Positions 18,067 through 26,177 of a DNA stretch of 64,000 nucleotides are shown here, piece after piece. The stretch is taken from NCBI GenBank assembly GCA_029882975.1, contig JAOUJW010000009.1:81830-145829 (forward strand). The letters run 5' to 3'. The notes beneath the pieces are model-generated. The model did no database searches. It saw only the letters and a list, made by a program, of their open reading frames with translations, and was not told the DNA's origin. The stretch's first letter is position 1, and each line of letters starts with the position of its first letter. A program made the translations under genes and the position numbers. Origin of the DNA: Gammaproteobacteria bacterium. GTDB lineage: Bacteria; Pseudomonadota; Gammaproteobacteria; SZUA-152.

Positions 18067-19497
18067 TTATTGCGGAGCTTGCTCCATGGAAGCGGCTGCG
18101 GGGTCTTGCGAGTCACCGCCCATTGACGGCTGCGCCCCACCCATGGGCGGCCCAAAGGGTAAAGGCAATTCGGTGCCATTAAGCGTTAACCTGGAATCTT
18201 TAAACTCGGCATGGGCCGTATAGTTATTACCTTGCTCTTTCACGTATCCGGCCTGGATAAACTGGGGCACTTGCTGCCCCAGCGGCGTCATCGCGAGCAA
18301 AAACTTGGGAATATTGACCTTAACGTCAGCAGAAGTCCGGCTGAGCAGATCAACAGGCATATTCATAGTTTGCATGCTCATATCCGCATCCAAAGCTTTG
18401 AAGTCCACATTAATGTCAATATTACCATCACCTTGCTCAGTCCCGACCTTTACCGCCTGGCCCAGATTGATGTTGCGTTTCAGGAGTTGGTCAGCCACTC
18501 CCATGAGTTGACCCATCATAAGTGCAATATCCGGTTGCGCGCCTTGTTTGGATTGCTCTTCCAGTACTTTTCCATAGTCCACAAATGCTTTAACGTCCAA
18601 ATTACGCATGGAAAATTTTGCATCCAGGTTATTAATGGGCAAGGGTGCGCCACTGGAGGAAGATATTTTCTCTATGCTGGTGCTGAACTCATAATCAAAG
18701 GTTTCTTTATTGTTATCCGTCACCTTGTAGGTCATCTTGTTATTCGTCAATGTCACCGGGACCATGGCATTACCGATGTCGATAACAGCAATTTTCACAC
18801 TGCCGTCGCCGGAGTACAGATTGGCGGCAAACTGCTGCAAATTGAAATCGCTGCTGATGTTCTCCAATTTGAATTGGGTTTCATCCCCTCGAGCGGAGCT
18901 CTCTTTTACCATCAGCAATGGCATACTGACCAAACCGGAAATTTGTTTGCCGTCTGATGAAACATCCATATCTCCGTTCATACCGGAGAACGACACTGAC
19001 GTCATTTGTTTGACTGTATTGCCTAAGGGATCGGTCACTTCACGTTCATCCTGGAAATCGGCCTTAGGAACATTCAAATACATTTTCACGCTGCTGGCAT
19101 ATCCCACTACGGTATCGATGCTGGGCTCTTGGCCTCCGAAAAACTTGTCCACAGTGTTTTTGGCATTTTCGTCTTCGATAAGTAATTTTGTACGCACATG
19201 AGCAACACCGGTCGCAGTACTGCCATTGTTCAACGTGAACACCGGCATGGTGTTCACCTGGTGCTGTAGAGTGAACTCTACGGGAGTGGTTGGATCATTG
19301 AGTTTTATTTTGGTTGTAGCTTCTCCTCCAAACAAACCTTTTTTGTAGCTGCTGTCCATAACCGACAGCAAAGGGTGTTTGTCTATTGCTTCATGGGCAG
19401 CATTGAGTTGTCCTTCTGCCATTTGACCCGCCACTAATACTTGCCCGGCCACCAACACCAAAATGGCAGCTCCTGAGCCAATTACTATTTTTTTCAT
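18067..19497 (-). CDS. DUF945 (YdgA-like) exported protein
   Basis: The N-terminus MKKIVIGSGAAILVLVAGQVLVAG is a signal anchor or signal peptide. The body has the DUF945 layout: HPLLSVMDSSYKKGLFGGEATTKI early (positions about 40-65), long beta-rich repeats in the middle and a conserved YVKEQGNNYTAHAEFKDSRLTLNG near the end. The last 30 residues are Pro/Gly/Gln-rich and low complexity. Members sit at the cell envelope; their role is unknown, with motility or envelope links in some species. Length (476 aa) is usual. The gene is monocistronic with its own terminator. Confidence 0.85.
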   Translation of the reverse strand: MKKIVIGSGAAILVLVAGQVLVAGQMAEGQLNAAHEAIDKHPLLSVMDSSYKKGLFGGEATTKIKLNDPTTPVEFTLQHQVNTMPVFTLNNGSTATGVAHVRTKLLIEDENAKNTVDKFFGGQEPSIDTVVGYASSVKMYLNVPKADFQDEREVTDPLGNTVKQMTSVSFSGMNGDMDVSSDGKQISGLVSMPLLMVKESSARGDETQFKLENISSDFNLQQFAANLYSGDGSVKIAVIDIGNAMVPVTLTNNKMTYKVTDNNKETFDYEFSTSIEKISSSSGAPLPINNLDAKFSMRNLDVKAFVDYGKVLEEQSKQGAQPDIALMMGQLMGVADQLLKRNINLGQAVKVGTEQGDGNIDINVDFKALDADMSMQTMNMPVDLLSRTSADVKVNIPKFLLAMTPLGQQVPQFIQAGYVKEQGNNYTAHAEFKDSRLTLNGTELPLPFGPPMGGAQPSMGGDSQDPAAASMEQAPQ

Positions 19498-19794
19498 TTC
19501 TATCTCCGGTTTTAAAGTGTGTTGACTGCTACGCCATGCGCGGTGCTATATCCGTGATAAACCGGCAAGAAAATCCAACAGCATAAGAAAAATAGTTTGC
19601 TGTTTATGCCAGGGCCTGGCGCGGCTCAAATAGTATCGTAAGTACCGAGCAAATTGATGTGAAATATTGCCATTAAGAATAGCAACAAAATCTTAGTTTA
19701 AAAGCAAAAGCTCAAAATCTGTGCAAATAATACGCCACCTTAACAAAAAGGAAGAACAAGGACCTACTCTCATAGGCCGGGCTATACTGGAAAC
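19498..19794. other. 297-bp divergent intergenic region
   Basis: This stretch separates the DUF945 gene (leftward) from the SUKH-like gene (rightward), so it should hold two promoters. It is A+T-rich in the centre (19580-19720). I see no clear operator, RNA or repeat. Confidence 0.4.
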
Positions 19795-20391
19795 ATGAAC
19801 TACATCGACACAGTAAAACAGCTGGGTTATCCGGCCGACACCATTAAAGGCTACGCTGTAAACGAGATTCCCGACCATATTCCGCACGCACTGGCAACAT
19901 ACTATCATCAAGTTGGGAAAATGGCGTTCAATATGGCTCACAATGAACTATACCCGCCCAAAGCACTGACACAACAGGATCAACGCTGGGTATTCATGCA
20001 TGAGAACCAGAGTGTTGCCTATTGGGCGTTTGATTGCAACTCAACCGAACCCGATCCACTGGTTCTCCAATACCTGTCTTGTGAAAACGGTTACGAGTGG
20101 CACCCGGAGACACAGCTGCAGGAATTTCTAACACGCATGATGTATTTTCAAACCAGCATGGGTGGGTTTCCCTATTGCGGCACCTCAGACAATCATTCCC
20201 TACTGCTACAACTTCAACAACAGTGGAACGTGACACCATACAATTTCGACGGGATGAGTTTTATTGTGCAAAAAGGCATTGTGGTATTGGCTTTTGACGC
20301 CAAGGAACTGGATATTTTCGTTTCTGCTTATTATGAAAGCAAACTGGAAGAATTCGAAAATACTTTCCAGCTGCAGCTGGAACACCTCTAG
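19795..20391 (+). CDS. SMI1/KNR4 (SUKH)-like protein, probable toxin immunity protein
   Basis: The pattern is that of SUKH-superfamily immunity proteins. An N-terminal helix (IPHALATYYHQVGKM) is followed by NELYPPKALTQQDQRWVFMHENQSVAYWAFD, matching the typical 'L.PP..L.......F..ENQ.V..W' core, then a C-terminal alpha/beta half ending EEFENTFQLQLEHL. No signal peptide or membrane helix is present. Such proteins neutralise polymorphic toxins, but no toxin gene is near. It begins the accessory pocket that also contains a CdiI-type gene and an Xre-RES pair. ATG at 19795 lies in a poor Shine-Dalgarno context. Assignment is by pattern only. Confidence 0.6.
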   Translation: MNYIDTVKQLGYPADTIKGYAVNEIPDHIPHALATYYHQVGKMAFNMAHNELYPPKALTQQDQRWVFMHENQSVAYWAFDCNSTEPDPLVLQYLSCENGYEWHPETQLQEFLTRMMYFQTSMGGFPYCGTSDNHSLLLQLQQQWNVTPYNFDGMSFIVQKGIVVLAFDAKELDIFVSAYYESKLEEFENTFQLQLEHL

Positions 20392-20773
20392 GGTAAACCA
20401 TATGATAGTATAGTAACTCAGCGGCCTTTAAGTCCGGTAAAAATTCACAGTTTCTAATACAACAGCCCCCCAAGCAGTACACTTGCCGAAATAAAAAAGC
20501 GTGCGACAGACATTACTCCCCCCCGACTGAATTGTTTATTAATAAGTCGGTAATTTGGGTGCAGACATCTACCCGACATTACCTCGCGTAGAAACAAGTA
20601 CCAAATCACCGCGGTTATTCAAATATTCAAAAAATGTATCTGTTTGTTTTTGTTATATTTTAATCAAGCTTATCAACCCGACTCTATGCCACATAAGTAC
20701 TATTGATTGGCAGATTTTGCTCATCCAGCGATACTCTTATATGATAGCAATCCACTAATATGGGAGTCTGTGA
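20392..20773. other. 382-bp intergenic region upstream of the toxin-antitoxin operon
   Basis: There is no convincing gene. A poly-C tract lies at 20516-20523 and an A+T-rich block at 20610-20680. The right end holds the candidate promoter of the antitoxin-toxin pair (20717-20745). Confidence 0.5.
20717..20745 (+). promoter_or_regulatory. Candidate sigma-70 promoter of the Xre-RES operon
   Basis: A -35 element TTGCTC (20717-20722) and -10 element TATGAT (20740-20745) are separated by exactly 17 bp, 28 bp before the antitoxin ATG. The short leader would leave the region available for autorepression by the antitoxin, as is usual for such operons; no operator palindrome is obvious. Confidence 0.45.
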
Positions 20774-21163
20774 ATGCACCCGCAAACCAAGCAAATACCG
20801 GCCAATGTTGGCCCGGCAGCCTTGCGGACCTTCTTTAACATACTGGAGCAATGGCAATTGTCCCCGGCCGAAGGCCAATCCTTACTGGGGGTACCCGAGA
20901 GCACTTATTTCCGTTGGAAGAAACAACCCAATAGTGCCAACGTTGATTCCGACAAACTGGAGAGAATGTCTTATATTTTCGGTATCTATAAAGCCCTACG
21001 CTTGCTCTATAGCGACGAAGGCATAGCCGACGGCTGGCTATGCCGCAACAATGAGAACCCATTATTCAACGGACAAAAACCACTGCAACGACTGCTCAGC
21101 GGACAAGTGGCCGACCTCTATGTGATTCGCCAACACCTGGATGCCAGACGGGGTATGGTTTGA
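20774..21163 (+). CDS. Xre/MbcA/ParS-type antitoxin
   Basis: This 129-aa protein has a helix-turn-helix-like N-terminal half (AEGQSLLGVPESTYFRWKKQP) and the C-terminal toxin-binding domain of the MbcA/ParS/Xre family (LRLLYSDEGIADGWLCRNNENPLFNGQKPLQRLLSG), with the diagnostic W-x-x-x-x-N-P-x-F-x-G core. It should bind the RES toxin encoded next and repress the operon. ATG at 20774 has GGGAG seven bases upstream. Its stop overlaps the TTG of the toxin gene. Confidence is high because family pattern and partner agree. Confidence 0.87.
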   Translation: MHPQTKQIPANVGPAALRTFFNILEQWQLSPAEGQSLLGVPESTYFRWKKQPNSANVDSDKLERMSYIFGIYKALRLLYSDEGIADGWLCRNNENPLFNGQKPLQRLLSGQVADLYVIRQHLDARRGMV

Positions 21164-21858
21164 CCCCACGGATTAGCGAAACCTTCTGGCCCAAAGCATT
21201 TCGAATCATTAGCAGCCGATTCCCACCCATTGGTATATTCGACAAAGTCGCCAAGCCTGAAGATCTTGAGGCTATTTTCTACGTGGAATCCCTCACTAAC
21301 CCCCGGCTTCGTGATCAAATGGGCGCCATAACATTGGTAAAACCCGAAGACCGATTATCGGGCCAGGGCACCACACCCATCATGGCGGCTTTCACTCACC
21401 TCAACCCCAGCGGTAGCCGTTTCTCCAACGGCGAGTACGGTGTCTACTACGCCGCCAACCAACGGCAAACCGCAATTGCCGAAACGGTTTTTCATGTGGC
21501 ACGATGGGCCAAAGAGTCCAACGACCCGCCCACCTCATTTGTTATGCGTGTCTATATCGGTCGGCTCAATAAAAAGCCCTATCATGATTTAAGAGACCAA
21601 GAGACACTGCACCCCGAGTACTTCAACCCCGACCCCAGTCAGTACGGCCCGCCACAACAACTCGCCGCAACCTTGCGCCAAGCCGGTAGCTGGGGCCTGT
21701 TATACCATAGCGTGCGCGACGCAAGCGGAGAATGCGTCGCCGCTTTTCGCCCGCCTGCCCTCGGCAACGTCCACCAAGGACCTCACCTGGCGTTTCATTG
21801 GGACGGGAAAAATATTGTCGATGTTTTGGAGCTGCGTTCTTTGGGGCTACCCGCGTAA
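21160..21858 (+). CDS. RES-domain toxin (NAD+-consuming)
   Basis: The protein shows the Arg-Glu-Ser signature of RES toxins in order: Arg in FRIISSRFPP, GSRFSNGEYGVYYAANQRQTAIAETVF with the Glu (positions about 84-112), and the Ser in LYHSVRDASGECVAAFRP. Characterised members (MbcT and relatives) degrade NAD+ and arrest growth unless bound by their Xre/MbcA antitoxin. The start is TTG at 21160, overlapping the antitoxin stop by 4 bp (TTGA), which couples toxin output to antitoxin translation. The 232-aa length is usual. All three signature residues are present, so the toxin is probably active. Confidence 0.88.
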   Translation: MTPRISETFWPKAFRIISSRFPPIGIFDKVAKPEDLEAIFYVESLTNPRLRDQMGAITLVKPEDRLSGQGTTPIMAAFTHLNPSGSRFSNGEYGVYYAANQRQTAIAETVFHVARWAKESNDPPTSFVMRVYIGRLNKKPYHDLRDQETLHPEYFNPDPSQYGPPQQLAATLRQAGSWGLLYHSVRDASGECVAAFRPPALGNVHQGPHLAFHWDGKNIVDVLELRSLGLPA

Positions 21859-22058
21859 TCCGAACCCGCCAATTTGTACGTTTTTTGTTCGCATAATGCG
21901 TTCCAGGATATTGTCTAATCGTTTTGCAGTTGTGTTCGTGATAATTTAACGTACACTATAAATAAGTTTACGAAATCTATGTGTCGTGGTAACAGTAGCA
22001 TTCGTCAACCTTTGGCCGCATTAAGGAGAATAGAGCCGGCTCATCACCGGCGAGGCAA

Positions 22059-22277
22059 ATGAATATGCGTAACAAAACAGACAGTAAAGCAGAAAGCAAC
22101 GTTTCGCCGCTCGACAAAGAGGCCGTCTTAATGCGGTCTTTAGATGACCAAAAAAACATCGCCGCCAGACAAGCCCGAGGCAACCTAAGTTTATCGAGGG
22201 GCTGGTATAAAACCCAAAACGAAATTGACAGCGAAAGAGAGCATATACTCTCAATAAAATCTTTACTGTTTAAGTGA
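22059..22277 (+). CDS. Small hydrophilic protein, unknown (72 aa)
   Basis: The frame begins ATG at 22059 (or 22065) after gaggcaa and encodes a charged peptide (KTDSKAESNVSPLDKEAVLMRSLDDQKNIAARQARGNL). Its centre resembles small stress or regulatory proteins but matches no family I know. A hairpin of gccgg/ccggc (22035-22051) lies just before the ribosome-binding site. Its last codons and stop (TTT AAG TGA) fall inside the first unit of a 16-bp minisatellite, so unit loss or gain would not change the protein. It is probable but unproven as a gene. Confidence 0.5.
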   Translation: MNMRNKTDSKAESNVSPLDKEAVLMRSLDDQKNIAARQARGNLSLSRGWYKTQNEIDSEREHILSIKSLLFK

Positions 22278-22361
22278 AACGCTGTTTAAGTGAAACGCTG
22301 TTTAAGTGAAACGCTGTTTAAGTGAAGCGCTGTTTAAGTGAAGCGCTGTTTAAGCGAAGCC
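22266..22361. repeat. 16-bp tandem repeat, six units
   Basis: The unit ctgtttaagtgaaacg is repeated from 22266: three identical copies, two with gcg for acg, and a last one with further changes (aagcgaagcc). The first unit carries the stop codon of the 72-aa ORF, and each unit contains an in-frame TGA in one register. It ends 67 bp before the next gene. The order of variants (identical to diverged, left to right) suggests recent expansion from the left. Confidence 0.92.
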
Positions 22362-22428
22362 CAGCAAAGGCAGCTGAACAAAAAACAAGTCGACAATAAA
22401 AATAACACACCTGTTTCCGGATCACGTA

Positions 22429-23205
22429 ATGAACGACAACCATAGAGGCTCCACTGGAGACACCTCAAACCATACCACGCACACCCCCATCAACACCGAA
22501 GACTTACTGACAAGGCGCGCTGTAGATCCGGCTATTAGAGAGATCGGCAAACTGTATAAGGAAGCCGAAGACAAAATCAAAGAAATCGAACACATTGGCG
22601 AAGGCCTGGTAGTACCTGCAATTAACGAACTCCGATACGCCGGTCATCACGTATTAAAATCGCTCAACACCCGAGACACCCACCAATCCACCGACGAATT
22701 GGGTAAAGCCAAAAAACACTGCAAACGCGCCATCTACGACGCCTCCGAAGCCGGCCTCTTATACCTGTTTCGTGTCTACAAAAACTTCCGCGAAGACTAC
22801 CGCCGCTTGAACTTGCAACCGCACTTTAGCAACTACGAAGAAAAAGTGGCTACCGTAAAAAAGGCCTACCAATTGCTGGAACAACGTCACGCCGAAGAAA
22901 ACAAAGACGAGCTATACCAAAAATTTTACGAAACCTACCGCTCCTTAAAAGAAACCATAGAAACCTTCGAAAACAGCCGTGACGACTTAAACCGCGTCAT
23001 TGTGAACGAACGCTGGAAGTTCGTAACTATCGCCGTATCCGTTATCAGCGTTTCCATCGCCGTACTCGCACTATTTGGCTTTGGAAAACCCAACAAATAC
23101 ACCGCCTACGAACAATGCGTCGCGTTGACCCAAAGCAATCAACCCAACCTCACTCACAACAAAGTCTTGGAAAAATGTAATTCGTTGTTACCGAAGTTGC
23201 CTTAA
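22429..23205 (+). CDS. Coiled-coil protein with one C-terminal membrane helix, unknown
   Basis: Residues 30-200 are almost entirely charged helix (LYKEAEDKIKEIEHIGEGL, LLEQRHAEENKDELYQKF), predicting long helical hairpins or coiled coils. One membrane helix follows (about 203-222, FVTIAVSVISVSIAVLALFG), then a 35-residue tail with two cysteines (EQCVAL, EKCNSLL) on the far side, where they could form a disulfide. There is no signal peptide, so the large domain is probably cytoplasmic and the tail periplasmic. It lies in the accessory pocket after the RES toxin but is separated from it by a small ORF and repeats. I cannot assign a function. Confidence 0.7.
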   Translation: MNDNHRGSTGDTSNHTTHTPINTEDLLTRRAVDPAIREIGKLYKEAEDKIKEIEHIGEGLVVPAINELRYAGHHVLKSLNTRDTHQSTDELGKAKKHCKRAIYDASEAGLLYLFRVYKNFREDYRRLNLQPHFSNYEEKVATVKKAYQLLEQRHAEENKDELYQKFYETYRSLKETIETFENSRDDLNRVIVNERWKFVTIAVSVISVSIAVLALFGFGKPNKYTAYEQCVALTQSNQPNLTHNKVLEKCNSLLPKLP

Positions 23206-23283
23206 GGTACGCGAATATTTGAGAAGGAGTTGTTAAATACCAATCACGTATGCAAACCGATTTAAACAGGTGAATTGTCAGCC

Positions 23284-23556
23284 CTAAATTAATGCAAGTA
23301 GTTTTTCCAAGAAACTCTTAGCAGTATGCCCCCAAAGAGCCGGATCTACATCGAATCCGTATTTCTCTTCGAACACACTTTCAACATTATCACCAGCCAT
23401 AAAAGCCTGTATTTCTTGCCTCACTTGATTACGCTGCTCCTCTGTGTGACTGGAATTAAATCCTTTTACTATTTCCTCTATACTGTCTCCACCAAGATCA
23501 AAGTCTTGATTGAAGTAGCTGAAAATCAGGTTATCCAGGTTCTGGTAGCTATTCAT
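23284..23556 (-). CDS. CdiI-like contact-dependent growth inhibition immunity protein
   Basis: The 90-aa protein has the sequence pattern of a CdiI family: NLDNLIFSYFNQDFDLGGDS, EEIVKGFNSS, then an acidic helix and DPALWGHTAKSFLEKLLAL at the end. The YFNQDFDL and WG..A..FL elements are its diagnostic ends. Such proteins bind and block the C-terminal toxin of a CdiA effector. No cdiA or toxin domain is next to it, so it is an orphan, possibly kept against neighbours' toxins or left from a deleted locus. ATG at 23556 is preferred over the in-frame GTG one codon earlier. The 53-bp repeats begin about 90 bp upstream. Confidence 0.72.
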   Translation of the reverse strand: MNSYQNLDNLIFSYFNQDFDLGGDSIEEIVKGFNSSHTEEQRNQVRQEIQAFMAGDNVESVFEEKYGFDVDPALWGHTAKSFLEKLLALI

Positions 23557-23648
23557 CACTTTCTCTGTTAAGGAATAGGGAGGAGATATATCTTCGTCCG
23601 AAACACTTTCGAATTAAGGCAGGAAAATTTATAAACAGAAAATATTGA

Positions 23649-23735
23649 TGGCCGCTCTCGCACATCCTTGTGCTTCGCGGCACCTGTACATCCATGTGCA
23701 ATGGCCGCTCTCGCACATCCTTGTGCTCGCGGCAT
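23649..23735. repeat. 53-bp interspersed repeat, first block (one full and one partial unit)
   Basis: The unit starts tggccgctctcgcacatcc and repeats with a 53-bp period at 23649 and 23702; the second copy breaks off after ttgtgctcgcggc. Each unit holds two small hairpins with the same loop, gcaca-tcct-tgtgc and tgtaca-tcct-tgtaca, and the first copy has the variant tccatgtgcaa in place of the second. The 53-bp period is not a multiple of three, so the frames running through it are not a repeated protein. Confidence 0.9.
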
Positions 23736-23838
23736 AAGTACATCTCGGCAACCGCTCCTGGTGCAAATAAATTCGAACCGAACAACTGAGCAAAAAGCTT
23801 AGTATCGTTTGAAGGATAAAATTCTAGAAAGGGTTTGG
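23736..23838. other. Unique 103-bp segment between the repeat blocks
   Basis: Non-repetitive sequence separates the two repeat blocks. On the minus strand it is open and reads a protein-like stretch (NDTKLFAQLFGSNLFAPG). That could be a remnant of a gene broken up by the repeats, but it is too short to identify. Confidence 0.35.
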
Positions 23839-23993
23839 TGGCCGCTCTCGCACATCCTTGTGCTTCGCGGCACCTGTACATCCTTGTACAATGGCCGCTC
23901 TCGCACATCCTTGTGCTTCGCGGCACCTGTACATCCTTGTACAATGGCCGCTCTCGCACATCCTTGTGCTTCGCGGCACCTGTATGTCGTATT
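23839..23993. repeat. 53-bp repeat, second block (three units) abutting tRNA-Ile2
   Basis: Units start at 23839, 23892 and 23945 and are near identical; the last is cut at cacctgtatgtcg. They have the same double-hairpin structure as the first block. The array stops three bases short of the 3' end of the tRNA gene. There are no unique spacers between units, so this is not a CRISPR array. Confidence 0.92.
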
Positions 23994-23996
23994 CAA

Positions 23997-24070
<74 letters not shown>

Positions 24071-24152
24071 GGAACCGCGCATTTTATCAGGTTTCGCGGG
24101 TAATTCCAGCGAAATCGTTTATGAATGAAGAATTTCGATAGCAGGAATGCCA

Positions 24153-24179
24153 CAAAAAAACCCGCCGATTGGCGGGTTT
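24153..24179 (-). terminator. Rho-independent terminator of rpoD
   Basis: On the minus strand, aacccgcc-aatc-ggcgggtt (24159-24178) is followed by a run of seven T residues in all. It lies 27 bp past the rpoD stop codon and upstream of the tRNA gene, so the two are largely separate transcripts. Confidence 0.9.
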
Positions 24180-24205
24180 GGTAGTTTGTTTTATCAACCT
24201 GGGCT

Positions 24206-26065
24206 TTAGCTATTATTGCCCATATCATCGGTGTCGATGAAGCTGCGCAGGGGATCGGAGCGGCTGGGGTGGCGCAGTTTGCGCAGAGCCTTGGCTTCGA
24301 TCTGACGAATACGCTCACGGGTGACGTCGAATTGTTTGCCCACTTCTTCCAGAGTGTGGTCGGTGTTCATGTCGATACCGAAACGCATGCGCAATACCTT
24401 GGCTTCGCGTGCCGTGAGACTGTCCAGTACCTCCAGGGTGGCTTCGCGCAGGCCTTCGAAGGTGGCGGAGTTCACCGGCGAGAGCAGGTTCTGGTCTTCG
24501 ATAAAATCGCCCAGGCGTGAGTCTTCATCATCACCGATGGGGGTTTCCATGGAAATGGGCTCTTTGGCGATTTTCAGCACTTTACGCACTTTGTCTTCGG
24601 GCATGTCCATGCGTGCAGCCAACTCTTCCGGGGTGGCTTCGCGCCCCATTTCCTGGAGCATTTGCCGGGAAATGCGATTGAGCTTATTAATGGTCTCAAT
24701 CATATGCACGGGAATACGGATGGTACGGGCCTGGTCGGCGATGGACCGGGTGATGGCCTGACGTATCCACCAAGTGGCATAGGTAGAGAACTTGTAACCG
24801 CGGCGGTATTCGAATTTGTCGACGGCTTTCATTAAGCCGATGTTGCCTTCCTGGATCAGATCCAGGAATTGCAGGCCGCGATTGGTGTATTTTTTGGCGA
24901 TGGAAATCACCAAACGCAGGTTGGCTTCCACCATTTCCTTTTTGGCGCGGCGGGCTTTGGCCTCACCGATAGACATGCGGCGGTTGATGTCTTTGATTTC
25001 ACCAATGGTGATTCCGCTTTCGTCTTCCAGTATCAATAATTTTTTCTGCGCCCGCAGGATTTCGTCTTTGTGCTGTTCCAAATTGGCAGAATAGCTTTTG
25101 CCTTCACCGATTTGGTTTTGCAGCCATTGCAGGTCGGTTTCATTGTCCGGGAAGGAGGTAATAAAGTCTTTGCGGGGCATACTGGCTTTTTTCACGCACA
25201 GTTCCATAATGACTTTTTCCTGCACCCGCACGCGATTAACGATGTCGCGCATATTGCCCACCAGGCGATCGGTCAGCTTGGGTACCAGTTTGAACTGCTC
25301 AAATACTTCACGCAGCTCGGCATAGGTCTTTTCCGCTTTTTTATCGCGACCGGAGTCAGCCAATTGTTTGGCATATTTGGCGTAGAGCTTGCGAACCTGG
25401 CCGATGCGCTTGGCGCACTCTTCCGGGTCCGGTCCCACATCCACTGGTGATGCGGTATCGTCATCATCGTCATCGTCATCGTCGTCACTGTCATCAGCAA
25501 CGTCCGCAGTAACGTCTACGACTACCGGAGGCGGTATCATATCGTCTTCCAGGTCTCGAAATCCGGCGATTACGTCGGCCAGACGCAGTTCTTCCTGATC
25601 GATTTTGTCAAACGCATGCATCAGGGAGATCAAACTGCCGGGATAGCGACCCAAGGCGTTAAACACCTGGTTAACACCGTCTTCGATACGTTTTGCAATT
25701 TCGATTTCACCCTCACGGGTCAGCAGCTCTACAGTCCCCATTTCTCGCATGTACATGCGCACGGGGTCGGTGGTGCGACCAAATTCGCTGTCGACATTAG
25801 CCAGAGCGGCAGCAGCCTCTTCGGCCACGTCTTCATCGGCAGTAACACTGCTTTCTGACAGTACGATACTGTCAGCATCCGGGGCTATTTCGTGTACAGC
25901 AATGCCCATATCATTGATCATGCTAATGATATCTTCGATTTGTGATGGGTCCACAATATCGTTGGGCAAGTGATCGTTAACCTCACGATAAGTAAGGTAA
26001 CCTTGTTCTTTTCCCTTTGCGATCAATAGCTTAAGCTGTGACTGCTGCTCTACATTCATACTCAT
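24206..26065 (-). CDS. rpoD: RNA polymerase sigma-70 primary sigma factor
   Basis: This 619-aa housekeeping sigma factor has region 1.1 at the N-terminus ([19 protein letters not shown]), region 1.2 ([21 protein letters not shown]), regions 2.1-2.4 including the -10 recognition helix ([19 protein letters not shown]), region 3 ([14 protein letters not shown]), and region 4.2 with the helix-turn-helix [21 protein letters not shown]. The non-conserved region between 1.2 and 2.1 is present as in gammaproteobacteria and contains an unbroken run of ten Asp after a Ser (about residues 199-208). It is the last protein gene of the rpsU-yqeY-dnaG-rpoD operon and is followed by a terminator. Confidence 0.98.
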   Translation of the reverse strand: MSMNVEQQSQLKLLIAKGKEQGYLTYREVNDHLPNDIVDPSQIEDIISMINDMGIAVHEIAPDADSIVLSESSVTADEDVAEEAAAALANVDSEFGRTTDPVRMYMREMGTVELLTREGEIEIAKRIEDGVNQVFNALGRYPGSLISLMHAFDKIDQEELRLADVIAGFRDLEDDMIPPPVVVDVTADVADDSDDDDDDDDDDTASPVDVGPDPEECAKRIGQVRKLYAKYAKQLADSGRDKKAEKTYAELREVFEQFKLVPKLTDRLVGNMRDIVNRVRVQEKVIMELCVKKASMPRKDFITSFPDNETDLQWLQNQIGEGKSYSANLEQHKDEILRAQKKLLILEDESGITIGEIKDINRRMSIGEAKARRAKKEMVEANLRLVISIAKKYTNRGLQFLDLIQEGNIGLMKAVDKFEYRRGYKFSTYATWWIRQAITRSIADQARTIRIPVHMIETINKLNRISRQMLQEMGREATPEELAARMDMPEDKVRKVLKIAKEPISMETPIGDDEDSRLGDFIEDQNLLSPVNSATFEGLREATLEVLDSLTAREAKVLRMRFGIDMNTDHTLEEVGKQFDVTRERIRQIEAKALRKLRHPSRSDPLRSFIDTDDMGNNS

Positions 26066-26177
26066 AGGTGTCTATATATCTCAATCGCATAAAAAAATAG
26101 CCGCAAAGTATACAACAAACCGCACTCATTGACCTAACATTAATGTTCGACTCTAAATCGTGCAAAACATTCAATGG

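Noticed and set aside
18211..18957. 248-codon frame on the plus strand inside the DUF945 gene
   Set aside because: The opposite frame has a signal peptide and the complete family pattern; this one is a shadow without a start signal.
23549..23959. Minus-strand frame through the 53-bp repeats, reading CREAQGCARAA-type repeats
   Set aside because: The unit length is not a multiple of three, the frame shifts from copy to copy and the apparent protein repeat is a by-product of the DNA repeat.
23649..23993. Possible CRISPR array
   Set aside because: The copies are head to tail with no unique spacers of constant length, and no cas genes are nearby.
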